Assembly: GCA_029263415.1 (NCBI GenBank)
Contig: JAJCXN010000058.1
Coordinates: 1-51,723, forward strand
From: Acidobacteriota bacterium
Lineage (GTDB): Bacteria > Acidobacteriota > Thermoanaerobaculia > Multivoradales > Multivoraceae
DNA: 51,723 nucleotides
Direction: 5' to 3'
The notes under the pieces: model-generated
What the model was told of the DNA's origin: nothing
The model's input: only the letters and a program-made list of their open reading frames with translations
The model's database searches: none
Shown here: piece by piece, positions 8,610-17,356 of the stretch
Numbering within the stretch: position 1 is the stretch's first letter
How the letters are laid out: the number at the start of each line of letters is the position of its first letter
Translations under genes and position numbers: made by a program

Positions 8610-9176
8610 GTGAGATCAAACACCTGGTTTGGGTTCGCTTGCGTGGTCCTGCTGCTTGCTGCCCCAGCCGCAGTCAGCGCTACGGACTTTTCAATCTTCG
8701 TGTCCTACTACGATACCGACGACTACAACGAGGCCGTTGGCTTTGGCGGGCGCGTTGCGTTCTTCGACAACGTCCAGCTCGAAATTGGCGCGTCTTACTA
8801 CGAGGAATTCGGCCGCGATATCGAAATCGACCTGGCCGGTCGGACCATCATCGGCTTCGACGAGAGCTTGCTCGACCTTGAGGTGATTCCGATTGAGATT
8901 GGCGTGCGCTTCAACTTCGCCACCCTGTACGCGGGTGCGGGTGGTACCTACTACAGCTTGGATACCAAGACCGGTCCAGGGGTCGACGACGAGTTTGGTC
9001 TCTACGCCCGCTTGGGAGCTCAGTTTGGCCGGTTCTTTGCTGAAATCGGCTACCGGGACATCGACGGCACCATCAACGACCTACAGCCGCATTCAATCAA
9101 CGTGATTGAGGTTGAAGCTGGATTCGCCGAATTCGACCTGACTGGCTACTACGTCAATGTCGGTTGGCGCTTCTAG
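8610..9176 (+). CDS. Outer-membrane beta-barrel protein
   Basis: The gene starts with GTG at 8610, five bases after AGGAGA. The 188-residue product has a signal peptide (LLLAAPAAVSA). The mature chain is built of alternating aromatic and polar strands: FSIFVSYYDTDDYNEAVGF, VQLEIGASYYEEF, LYAGAGGTYYSL, FFAEIGYRDIDG. It ends in YYVNVGWRF, and a terminal Phe is the usual signal for BAM-assembled outer-membrane proteins. About eight strands fit the length. Function is unknown; small barrels of this type are often structural or porin-like. Confidence 0.8.
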   Translation: MRSNTWFGFACVVLLLAAPAAVSATDFSIFVSYYDTDDYNEAVGFGGRVAFFDNVQLEIGASYYEEFGRDIEIDLAGRTIIGFDESLLDLEVIPIEIGVRFNFATLYAGAGGTYYSLDTKTGPGVDDEFGLYARLGAQFGRFFAEIGYRDIDGTINDLQPHSINVIEVEAGFAEFDLTGYYVNVGWRF

Positions 9177-9265
9177 GCTGAGTCGGTTTCGCCCCTGAAA
9201 GGGTGCTTAGGCACGCCGACAGCGATTAGCTGCCCCGCTCGTCTTGCCGGGCAGGCCTGCAGTCA

Positions 9266-11548
9266 ATGTCACAATCACCACCATCCAAGCCAGCTAGGAC
9301 TCCGGCTAAAAGGCCGTTCTACCAAAGACCCCATACCGGTAAGATCAGCCTCGCAACTACGCCCTCCGCTTCCATGTCGCGCAGCCATCCTTCCACCGAG
9401 CCCTCTAAACAGTCGTTTCGCAACGGGCTCCAACTCCTGCTTGCCGTCGCGGCTCTTTCGCTCGCCACCGTTCTTTGGTGCGCCGGGCGCTACACCGTTG
9501 TGTCGCCGGGCGCAGCGCGAACGCTTTTCTTCGCAGCTTTGGTCGGCGGACTGGTATCGCTGGTGGCTGCGCTCTGGTGGCGCTTGCGACCGCTTCCCAT
9601 TCTTCTCGGCGGGCTTAGTGGGCTGGCTGCGGCGGTCGCGGCCGCCTTGTTTGCGATAGCGCTCAGCGCTCCTCCGGAACCACCCATAGAACGGTATGTT
9701 GCAGAGGCCCCAACTCCTCGCTTCGACACTGAAGCTGAAGCCGCCGCAGCAGCGGCAGATCGCCACCTACGCGTGCTGCAGTGGAACGTCGAGCAGGACG
9801 ACGTCGGGCGCGACAGCGCCAAGGAGCGCACAGCAGCGCTTGTGAGCCTGCTACAACAGTCTGATGCGGACGTGTTTGTCCTGCAGGGACTGCCTTCACT
9901 GCACGGCCGCGAGCCGGTGGCAAAAACGCTCGCTATAACTCTCGGTTTCGACGCAGTGTCGACACGCGCCAGCGGCTCACGCCGACTGCTCGGGCTCGAG
10001 CAAGGCATCGCTGTTCTGAGCCGTTTCCCGATTCGCTCAACGGAACGTCTGACGTTGACGCCGAACGCTGGCGCTCTCGAACCACGGGTCGGGTTGCTGG
10101 TCGAGATTGGCGGACCACGCGGTGCGTTCTCTGTTCTCGGGCTCCAGCTCGACCCGCGCGAATCAGCGGTAGCTGAGGCACAGGCACGAACACTGCTCGA
10201 GGAACTCGAAGCACGCAGCAGCGAGCTTGCAAACGCGCCGACCAACATGCCGCTTTTGATCGCTGGCGATTTCAATCTCGAGGCCGGGAGCGACGCGCTC
10301 CATGCCTTCGAGCGTGCGGGTTACCTGCAACTCGCCGGTGCCGGTGGCAGTGGCGGCGGCAGTGTTGGTGTCGGTGTCGGCGACCATCTGTTGGTTCGAG
10401 AGGAGGCTGGCTGGCAGAAACTCTGGGGCGAGACGCGGCTCGCGGCAGGACCCTCCCAGGCCGTTCGAGGCTCTGATCGTCCTTTCCTCATCGCTGAACT
10501 GGAGCCGGTCGGGCCCCCTGTGACCAGCGGTTGGCGCGGAAGCTGGTCCGACAACTCGACACCGGCTCTCGAAATCGAACAACAAGGACTGGACCAGGAG
10601 CGGTTCGCGCACGCCCTCGCCCAAATCAGCGAGCTAGATGGCGTCGAGTGCATCCTGGTCGCCCGCGCCGGTCGCTTGTTGGCCGACGTCTACCTCCGAG
10701 GAACCCGCCCCGGTGCGCTGCGTAACGTCAAGTCGGCGTCCAAAAGTGTGCTCTCGGCGGTGGTCGGTAGTGCCGTCGAGAGGGATGAGCTTGAACTCGA
10801 CGATCCGGTCTCTCGTTACCTGTCGGCAGCTCGAGAGCTCGACGACCCAGTCAAGCGCTCAATCACGGTACAAGATCTGCTCGGTATGCGCTCGGGTCTC
10901 GAGTCAACCAGTTTCGGCAACTACAGTTCCTGGGTGTCGACTCGCAACTGGGTCGCAAGTGCGCTCGCACGTCCGCTGGTCGATCAACCAGGCACTCGTC
11001 GGCGCTACAGCACAGGCGACACCCATCTGCTATCCGCAATGGTGACAGCGGCCACCGGCACAAGCACTCTCGCCTACGCCGAGCAGCACCTGTTTCGGCC
11101 GCTCGGGATCACGCGTCTTAGCTGGCAAAGAGATCCGCAGGGAGTGCATTTCGGTGGCAACAACTTGAGTCTGGCCGCTCGTGATCTAGCTCGCTTCGGT
11201 CAGCTCTACCTGGATCGCGGCCGCTTTGGCGATCAGCAGATCATTTCGCATGACTGGGTGAGGCGATCGACCCGCGCGCAGGGAACCACGCAATCCGGAG
11301 AGTGGGGGCGCTACGGATGGCTCTGGTGGCTTCGGCCACCGCACGAGCGGGGTGCATTTTCGGCCAATGGCTTCGGCGGCCAGTACCTCTACATTTCACC
11401 GGCACACGAACTGTTGGTGGTCATTGGCTCGACCGAGGTCTCGAAGGGCCGTGACTGGCGTCGAGATCTGTTCGAACAGATCGTCGACGGAATCGCAGGC
11501 AGCATGGAACAGGCCGAAGGCCCGCTCGCCGGGATACCACTCAGGTGA
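9266..11548 (+). CDS. Membrane fusion of a degenerate EEP-nuclease-like domain and a beta-lactamase-family domain
   Basis: This 760-residue protein has three parts. Residues 53-133 hold about three hydrophobic segments. Residues about 168-412 are an endonuclease/exonuclease/phosphatase (EEP) fold: LRVLQWNVEQ (Asn174), LLIAGDFNLE (Asp335, Asn337) and GSDRPFL (Asp404). Three usual catalytic positions are changed: the metal-binding Glu of the LQE motif is Gly208, the His of the THL motif is Gln, and the catalytic His of SDH is Arg405. Residues about 440-750 are a serine beta-lactamase-family domain with SASK (Ser490, Lys493), YST (Tyr581) and NGFGGQYLYISP. Residues 355-371 are a Gly/Val-rich linker. 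I know no described protein with this pairing. ATG 9374 is an alternative start. Confidence 0.85.
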   Translation: MSQSPPSKPARTPAKRPFYQRPHTGKISLATTPSASMSRSHPSTEPSKQSFRNGLQLLLAVAALSLATVLWCAGRYTVVSPGAARTLFFAALVGGLVSLVAALWWRLRPLPILLGGLSGLAAAVAAALFAIALSAPPEPPIERYVAEAPTPRFDTEAEAAAAAADRHLRVLQWNVEQDDVGRDSAKERTAALVSLLQQSDADVFVLQGLPSLHGREPVAKTLAITLGFDAVSTRASGSRRLLGLEQGIAVLSRFPIRSTERLTLTPNAGALEPRVGLLVEIGGPRGAFSVLGLQLDPRESAVAEAQARTLLEELEARSSELANAPTNMPLLIAGDFNLEAGSDALHAFERAGYLQLAGAGGSGGGSVGVGVGDHLLVREEAGWQKLWGETRLAAGPSQAVRGSDRPFLIAELEPVGPPVTSGWRGSWSDNSTPALEIEQQGLDQERFAHALAQISELDGVECILVARAGRLLADVYLRGTRPGALRNVKSASKSVLSAVVGSAVERDELELDDPVSRYLSAARELDDPVKRSITVQDLLGMRSGLESTSFGNYSSWVSTRNWVASALARPLVDQPGTRRRYSTGDTHLLSAMVTAATGTSTLAYAEQHLFRPLGITRLSWQRDPQGVHFGGNNLSLAARDLARFGQLYLDRGRFGDQQIISHDWVRRSTRAQGTTQSGEWGRYGWLWWLRPPHERGAFSANGFGGQYLYISPAHELLVVIGSTEVSKGRDWRRDLFEQIVDGIAGSMEQAEGPLAGIPLR

Positions 11549-11636
11549 AGGGCGCGACGTAACACCAACAGCACCCAACAGCACAGGGTGGGTCCAGTCT
11601 TGGACTGAGAACAGAAGGGCTTGAGGCCGTCAGCGA

Positions 11637-13934
11637 CTAGTTTGCAATCGGAGCGGCGAGCAGCTCTTCGGGTATCCCCCACGCCGCGACCAAGTGTTCC
11701 GCTTGCGGTCGCAGCTCTCCCAAGAGGCGATTGACTTCCTTGCGGATCGCCTTGCTTGCCCGCGGTTCGAGCGCGCCGTGCTCTAAGAACCAACCGCGCC
11801 CTTGCTCGAGGGTGCTCAGAGCAAACAACGCACGGACGAGCTCTAGGGTGGAGCGCGCGTCTTCGGGCGCGTCGTCGATCGCGGAGCAGAAGCTCTCGAA
11901 GACCACGCGGTCCGTGTGTGCCAGCGCTAGTTCGATCATGTGGTCCTGGACATCGAGGATGGCGCGGCTTGAATCGAGGCCACGGTCGATGCGATTCTTA
12001 AGCCGCAGAGCCAGGCTTTCGAGCAAGTGCTCTTCGCGATACTCAAAGAGGTCAGCTTCAAATTCGCGAGACCGCAGCACGGAAGCGTCTACCGAACGCG
12101 GCAGCGATGGTGCAAGCTCTTTGAGCTTGCCGCTCACTCGGGTGGCGGCGTAGCGCACCGCTCTACCGAAGTTCATATTGTGAAACTGCTTCTGGTACTC
12201 GCTCAACAAACCTTTGGCAACGAGCTGCAGCAGAACCGTGTTGTCGCCTTCGAAGGTTGTGAAGATGTCCGAGTCTGCTTTGAGCGCGGCGAATCGGTTT
12301 TCCTCGAGATAGCCCTGTCCACCGCATGCCTCTCGACAGGCCTGCACGGTATCGGTGCCGTGCCAGGTGGCAAACGCCTTCAGAGCAGCGGCACGGCTTT
12401 CGAGCTCGCGGCGATCGCTCGTGTCGTCGGCCATGGAAACTACATAAGCGCGCCCTAGATCGCGCAGAGCGAAGTGCGCGGCATAGGTCTTGGCCAACCG
12501 CGGCAGCAACCGTTCCTGGTGCGAGAGATAATCGAACAAGGTGAACTCGGATTCGCCCGGCGGCCCAAACTGGCGCCGGCGGTTCGCATAACGCACGGCA
12601 ATGCTCAATGCAGACTTGGCCGCCATGTTGGAGGACGCGGCGACGCTGACGCGCCCGCCAACCAGCGTCCCGAGCATGGTGAAGAAGCGAGCGGATGGCG
12701 AGCTGATCGGACTGGTGTATTCGCCCTCCGCTGAGACTTGCGCAAATCGGTCCAACAGATTGGCCCGCGGCACCTCAACCCCTGAGAACGCCAAGCGGCC
12801 GTTGTCCACGCCGTTGAGGCCGAGCTTGGCCCCGTCATCTTCGATGCTCACACCTGGTAGGGGACGGCCGTCTTGATCCCTGATCGGCACCAAGATCGCG
12901 TGCACGCCGAACTCGTGCCCTGCGACCTCTAACTGCACGAACACAGTTGCCATCTGGCCGTGGCACGCAGCGTTGCCGATGTAGTTCTTCATCGCCCCTT
13001 GGTGGGGCGTATCAACAACGAAACTGTCCGACTCAGGCTTAAAGGTCGCTCGGGTTTCAATGTCCGCGACGTTCGAACCGTGACCAGTCTCGGTCATGGC
13101 GAAGCATCCGGGCAGTTCTACGGTGCCCGTCTTCGGCAGATACTCGCGATGGTGCCGCTCGGTACCGAGTTGGTGGATGCTGCTACCAAACAGGCCGAAC
13201 TGCACTCCGAACTTGATCAACAAGCTCAGATCGCCCATAGCAAGAGTCTCGAACGCCGCCATGAATGCCGCAGTATCGCCCGCTCCGCCACAGTCCTCTG
13301 GATACGAGAGAGAGCCAAAGCCTTCTTCGCCAAGCAGCTTGAGCCAGACGTAGGTCTGGTCTCGATACTCAGCGCGTGTCGGCTCGTCGAGGTAACGGAA
13401 CGCAGGCCTCTTGAGCACATCGCGCACGCGCTGGCGGGTGGCGGCTTCGGGTTGGTCGAGGAAGTCTGCCAAGCCCTCGTGATCAAACGCGGGCTCGCTA
13501 CTGTAGCGCTCGGCCCCGGGGCGACCACTTGCGAGCAGCTGGCGAGCAGCCTCTGTACCGTCGACGCCGAGCGCCTCTTGCATGCGCATCAAGGCATCGC
13601 GCTCGACGGAGCTGACACCGTCGACGGATTCAGCCATGGCCAGCCCAAGCGCGGCCAGATCCAGCCGTTGATCGAGGTCTGTTGCGCTGCGCGCCACCGC
13701 CTCTTCGATGCCGTCGAGCAGCAGCGCGAGTTCAAAAGCGCTCGGGGGTTGTCGTGGATCCAGCCACCGCTGCAACAACAGCTGCACCGAGGGATCGCCC
13801 GATGCAGTGCTCGCGGCCTCCCGCACGGCACCGATCTCGTCGGCCGCGAGTTCGCCATCGGCCCATGCCACATAGATCAGAGGAAGAAACGGCGCTACCG
13901 ATTCCAGCGATGCCTTACTCGCGATTTCGCTCAC
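11637..13934 (-). CDS. TerB-like domain fused to acyl-CoA oxidase/dehydrogenase
   Basis: GTG at 13934 is chosen because AAAGGAG lies about six bases before it. Residues about 12-125 look like a TerB-type helical domain (APFLPLIYVAWADGELAADE, then a second half with AMAESVDGVSSVERDAL). From about 150 onward it is an acyl-CoA oxidase-type flavoprotein: CFAMTETGHGSNV (residues 277-289) contacts FAD and substrate, ACGGQGYLEENR (536-547) follows, and TFEGDN (560-565) is the conserved late motif. It should oxidise fatty acyl-CoA to trans-2-enoyl-CoA, passing electrons to oxygen or another acceptor. It is the last gene of a probable operon behind the PqaA-like hydrolase and multiheme cytochrome. Confidence 0.85.
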   Translation of the reverse strand: MSEIASKASLESVAPFLPLIYVAWADGELAADEIGAVREAASTASGDPSVQLLLQRWLDPRQPPSAFELALLLDGIEEAVARSATDLDQRLDLAALGLAMAESVDGVSSVERDALMRMQEALGVDGTEAARQLLASGRPGAERYSSEPAFDHEGLADFLDQPEAATRQRVRDVLKRPAFRYLDEPTRAEYRDQTYVWLKLLGEEGFGSLSYPEDCGGAGDTAAFMAAFETLAMGDLSLLIKFGVQFGLFGSSIHQLGTERHHREYLPKTGTVELPGCFAMTETGHGSNVADIETRATFKPESDSFVVDTPHQGAMKNYIGNAACHGQMATVFVQLEVAGHEFGVHAILVPIRDQDGRPLPGVSIEDDGAKLGLNGVDNGRLAFSGVEVPRANLLDRFAQVSAEGEYTSPISSPSARFFTMLGTLVGGRVSVAASSNMAAKSALSIAVRYANRRRQFGPPGESEFTLFDYLSHQERLLPRLAKTYAAHFALRDLGRAYVVSMADDTSDRRELESRAAALKAFATWHGTDTVQACREACGGQGYLEENRFAALKADSDIFTTFEGDNTVLLQLVAKGLLSEYQKQFHNMNFGRAVRYAATRVSGKLKELAPSLPRSVDASVLRSREFEADLFEYREEHLLESLALRLKNRIDRGLDSSRAILDVQDHMIELALAHTDRVVFESFCSAIDDAPEDARSTLELVRALFALSTLEQGRGWFLEHGALEPRASKAIRKEVNRLLGELRPQAEHLVAAWGIPEELLAAPIAN

Positions 13935-13997
13935 CAACTTCTCCTTTGATTTCTTGAGGTATCCCGCGGACGAAACCGCAGACCGCCTGCTCTTAGC

Positions 13998-15437
13998 CTA
14001 CGGCAGTGCGCTGGTGTCGGGTTGGTACTCATCGAACGGCAGCGTGTCTGGCACCACGTTGATCCCCGACGTCACCTTCAGCTCGAATGAACCCACGGGG
14101 AACGTCAACTCAACAAAGAAGGCTTTCCAGCCTTCCTCCGTCGCCTTCACTTGGGCAATGTACCTGCCGGCTGTAGTTGGTACTAGCTCAGTACTGGTCC
14201 AAGACTTCTTGATGCGCACAATGCGGAAGTCGCGCGTCTTGGCATTCACCGCCTGCCAGAGTTTCACCACTTTGGGCGGGTTGGCTGGATCCACCGTGAC
14301 TTCAATGGTGTCGCCCTTGATCGACCAATCGTAGTTCGGCCGCCCGCTGCCATCCAAGACCGTTTGATAGAACGCACCTAGGCTGCTCGCAGCATCGGTG
14401 CCGCCCAAAGAGTGCCCTGAGTTGGGCACGTAGCGCAGGTGCTTTTCACCCACCAGCTGGTCCCAATAGAACTGCCATGAGTCCGGCAAGAAGAACTGGT
14501 CGCCGCTGGCGTTGATCATCAACTTCGGAAGGTCTAGGCGCTCGCGGTAGCTATACGGCTCGGTGATCTCAAGCAGACGCTGATATTCCTCGCGCCCTTG
14601 CCACTCCATGATGCCCTGAGCCTTGTAGTCCCCCACGGCAGGCGACCAGAAACCGTACGCCTTCCAGTGGTGGCCAAACGAGGGGACCGTGTTGAGCATA
14701 TCGATGACCAGTGGCACGATCGCCACCACTCGCTCATCCACCACGGCGGTGGTCCAAGTGGTCCAGCCACGCTTGGAACCACCCGCAACCACAAATTTAC
14801 GCACGCGCTGGTTTTGACCGCCCAGCGTCGCTGTGACCGAACTGATGGTGTCCATTGCCCGGACCACAGACTTGGTCATCGGCAAGCGGGCAAGCCACAA
14901 GGCATCGTGATCGCGAGAGCCGCCACGCAAGAACTTGTCCCAGCCATAAGCGATCAACGCGTCTTCCTTGCGCGGGCCCTTATCGTCACCCACAAACGTC
15001 AGCGGCTGGTTGGGCACCATGCGCAGCTCGGCCACGACCGACTTCGTGGCGATGGCTACCGGCACCAGCAGAGACGTGGCAGCATCTGGCTGAGCATCTG
15101 AGTTGCTGCCGCCGCCGATATACAGCAAGCCGGTATCGCTCACCACTTCATCCGGTTCAACGATCACGAGCCAATGCCACCAAATCGGTTGATCGACTTC
15201 GGCTTCCGTCAACCAAGCCTGAGACGTCATCCGCACCACGTGGGTGCTGTAACCCTCTCCTTGCACTGTATCCACCACTTTGAACTCGTAGTGGGGGTCA
15301 GGTGAGGCAATGTAGTGATCGAGCGGCGTTGCCTGCTCTTGCAGCATCCGACCTTGAGCGAGACCGGTGGCTGCCACCAGCCAGCCGAAGGCGAGCACCG
15401 TTATCAAACGGGTTGTGGACATCTTTCGAGTTGGCAT
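13998..15437 (-). CDS. PhoPQ-activated pathogenicity-related (PqaA-like) secreted alpha/beta hydrolase
   Basis: The 479-residue protein matches the PhoPQ-related family (Pfam PF10142) over its length. It has a signal peptide ending near GLAQG, the nucleophile motif VAGGSKRGWTTW with Ser221, and probable acid and base partners Asp313 (INASGDQFF) and His342 (VPNSGHSLGG). ATG 15437 follows GAAAGGAG. The family is named for a Salmonella gene linked to melittin resistance; the substrate is unknown. It lies 63 bases upstream of the acyl-CoA oxidase gene and 42 bases downstream of the cytochrome gene, on the same strand, so cotranscription is likely. Confidence 0.9.
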   Translation of the reverse strand: MPTRKMSTTRLITVLAFGWLVAATGLAQGRMLQEQATPLDHYIASPDPHYEFKVVDTVQGEGYSTHVVRMTSQAWLTEAEVDQPIWWHWLVIVEPDEVVSDTGLLYIGGGSNSDAQPDAATSLLVPVAIATKSVVAELRMVPNQPLTFVGDDKGPRKEDALIAYGWDKFLRGGSRDHDALWLARLPMTKSVVRAMDTISSVTATLGGQNQRVRKFVVAGGSKRGWTTWTTAVVDERVVAIVPLVIDMLNTVPSFGHHWKAYGFWSPAVGDYKAQGIMEWQGREEYQRLLEITEPYSYRERLDLPKLMINASGDQFFLPDSWQFYWDQLVGEKHLRYVPNSGHSLGGTDAASSLGAFYQTVLDGSGRPNYDWSIKGDTIEVTVDPANPPKVVKLWQAVNAKTRDFRIVRIKKSWTSTELVPTTAGRYIAQVKATEEGWKAFFVELTFPVGSFELKVTSGINVVPDTLPFDEYQPDTSALP

Positions 15438-15479
15438 CGGTCTCCTTTCAGGAGATCTTCGAGTCGAGTTGAACTTGGA

Positions 15480-17276
15480 TCAGCTGTTGCGCACCTTGAA
15501 CAAAGCCACCGCAGCCATGATGGCCGCGAGCAGCAAGAGGCCCACTGTACCGGCCGCAGGGATAGCTAACGTATTGGATCCAACCCCAACGGCCAGCTCT
15601 TGCCGCGCAATCTCGATCTCGATCGGAAAGCCTCCCGGCGTAAGGTCCCAGCCCTTGGTGACTGCGGTCGCTCGATACGCGCGGCGATAGAGCAAGCGCG
15701 CTTCGAGCGCGACCTGCTCGCCAGGGACGGCATCGGGCGGCAGGGTGAACGTGAAGTTCTGAACGTCGGTTTCTCCAGAGGCGAGCCGCGTGTCACTAAA
15801 GACACCTTCAGCGTCAATGAACAACACCGGCCGAACAACCGGCCCGGCTCCATTGATCCGCCCTTCGAGAACGCGCGCGTAGCCTTTGCCTGCCATCCCT
15901 GCCAGATCGCCCGGCTGCTCGCCAGGCACGTCATCGCTCGCCCAGAACGGCAGCACCGCCCCGGATTGTTGCGGCAGCACGTCACCGCGGAAGCGAGCTT
16001 CGACTACCAGTAGGCCGTTGCGCAAAGAGACTCCGGTGGGAAACGAATGCCCGGCACCGACGTTCTCGACCTCGACGGTGACCACCACCGAGTCACCGCT
16101 GGCTTGGGCTGCCGCGTCAAGCCGGAAGGCAGACTGCAGCTGCGAAGGGGTCGAGCCCTCGAACAGATGGCTGCGGATCTGCTCTCCTGGACGGGTCACC
16201 GGATTCGTTGTGCAGGCGATGCCGTCAGCCGGCGAGGCCGGCTCATGGCAATCCTGGCAGGTGCGATAGTTCGGGCCCGGTTCAGCCCAAGGCGAGGCCA
16301 GCCATTCATCGTAGGTGCTCTGGCCCGGGGCGCCAGTATCAGGGTTGTTGTACTGGTGACACGAGGCACACAACCGAGGGCTCTTGAAGTGCTCGCCGGG
16401 TACCGCCGACATGATGTCCTCAGTGACATCGTCCAACGGCCCAAACACCCAAAACTCCGTCGAATCACCCATTGGGTCTAACGGAAATCGATATGTGGCA
16501 CTGCCCAGGTGGTGCAGGGCGTCTGGGTCTCCTTCGACAGAATCGATCTGATGACAAGCAACGCAGCTCACGCCGTCTGCGGCAGGCCCTGTCACTTCAT
16601 CCAGCATGACGTTGCCCGGATCGAACACATCGGCCATCGGTGCGTGGCAGGTGGCACAAAAACCTGTTTCGCCTGGATCGTGGGTGTCACGGTAGACATA
16701 TCCAGCCGAGCCACCTGGGGTACCAGTGCCTGAGAACAGGTCGAGCACCCACTCATTCCTTGCCGCTCGGGAGTGTGAAGACGTGCTCCAGTCGTCCGCG
16801 ATCGGGAAATGGCACAGCGCACAGAGCTGGGTATTTGGCGGGGTGTACAGCGGGTTGTCGGCCTCGGGCACCGGGACCAACTCGATGATCACGCCAACAT
16901 CACCCGAGGCCGCTGAAACGCCTCCAGTGGTGTAGTTAAGCGTGCCTCCTCGCACATAGGGCACCGAGGCGGTGACCGTGACGAAGCCTGCAGCGCTGAC
17001 CGGCAGAGTGAAACTGCCATCGGCGCCGCTCATGACAAAGGGCTCGGGCTCCGCTTGCAAATGCACCCGGGCGTTGGCGATGCCCACCGCCGGTGAATAG
17101 CGATCGCGGACAAACCCGCTGATGGCGCCGCCAACTCGCACATCCAAAGAAGTCGTCGCAGGCGTTGCAGCGGGCTCAGCGATCACCATCGTGCAGCAAA
17201 ACGCAACGCCACTCAACCACAGGGCAACGCGGGGCAACTTCCGAAGTTTGGTTGCAATGAACAAAGACGTACGCAT
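15480..17276 (-). CDS. Exported pentaheme cytochrome c with carboxypeptidase-regulatory-like domain and CTERM-like tail
   Basis: The open frame extends upstream to 17351, but ATG at 17276 (MRTSLFIATKLRKLP) begins a normal signal peptide. Residues about 45-135 resemble a carboxypeptidase regulatory-like beta-sandwich (AISGFVRDRYSPAVG ... ADGSFTLPVSAAGF). Five CxxCH heme sites follow: CALCH, CATCH, CVACH, CASCH and CQDCH. A lone Cys in DGIACTTNP could be a lost sixth. The C-terminus reads IPAAGTVGLLLLAAIMAA plus a short basic tail, close to IPTL-CTERM sorting signals of exosortase-type systems. It should be a periplasmic or surface electron carrier. It leads the run cytochrome, PqaA-like hydrolase, acyl-CoA oxidase. 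Confidence 0.85.
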   Translation of the reverse strand: MRTSLFIATKLRKLPRVALWLSGVAFCCTMVIAEPAATPATTSLDVRVGGAISGFVRDRYSPAVGIANARVHLQAEPEPFVMSGADGSFTLPVSAAGFVTVTASVPYVRGGTLNYTTGGVSAASGDVGVIIELVPVPEADNPLYTPPNTQLCALCHFPIADDWSTSSHSRAARNEWVLDLFSGTGTPGGSAGYVYRDTHDPGETGFCATCHAPMADVFDPGNVMLDEVTGPAADGVSCVACHQIDSVEGDPDALHHLGSATYRFPLDPMGDSTEFWVFGPLDDVTEDIMSAVPGEHFKSPRLCASCHQYNNPDTGAPGQSTYDEWLASPWAEPGPNYRTCQDCHEPASPADGIACTTNPVTRPGEQIRSHLFEGSTPSQLQSAFRLDAAAQASGDSVVVTVEVENVGAGHSFPTGVSLRNGLLVVEARFRGDVLPQQSGAVLPFWASDDVPGEQPGDLAGMAGKGYARVLEGRINGAGPVVRPVLFIDAEGVFSDTRLASGETDVQNFTFTLPPDAVPGEQVALEARLLYRRAYRATAVTKGWDLTPGGFPIEIEIARQELAVGVGSNTLAIPAAGTVGLLLLAAIMAAVALFKVRNS

Positions 17277-17356
17277 CGAGGACTCCAACGAAAATGTGAG
17301 AGAGGATCGGTGTCGCCATCCTAATACCGTCACGTCAAAGCTAGAGTGCAAATTCG

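Noticed and set aside
11570-11630. Bidirectional terminator between the convergent genes at 11.5-11.6 kb
   Set aside because: Only a weak CAGTC-TTG-GACTG stem without T-runs is visible.
12960-13949. Long plus-strand open frame opposite the acyl-CoA oxidase gene
   Set aside because: It is antisense to a well-supported gene, has no domain, and its openness follows from GC-rich codon use on the other strand.
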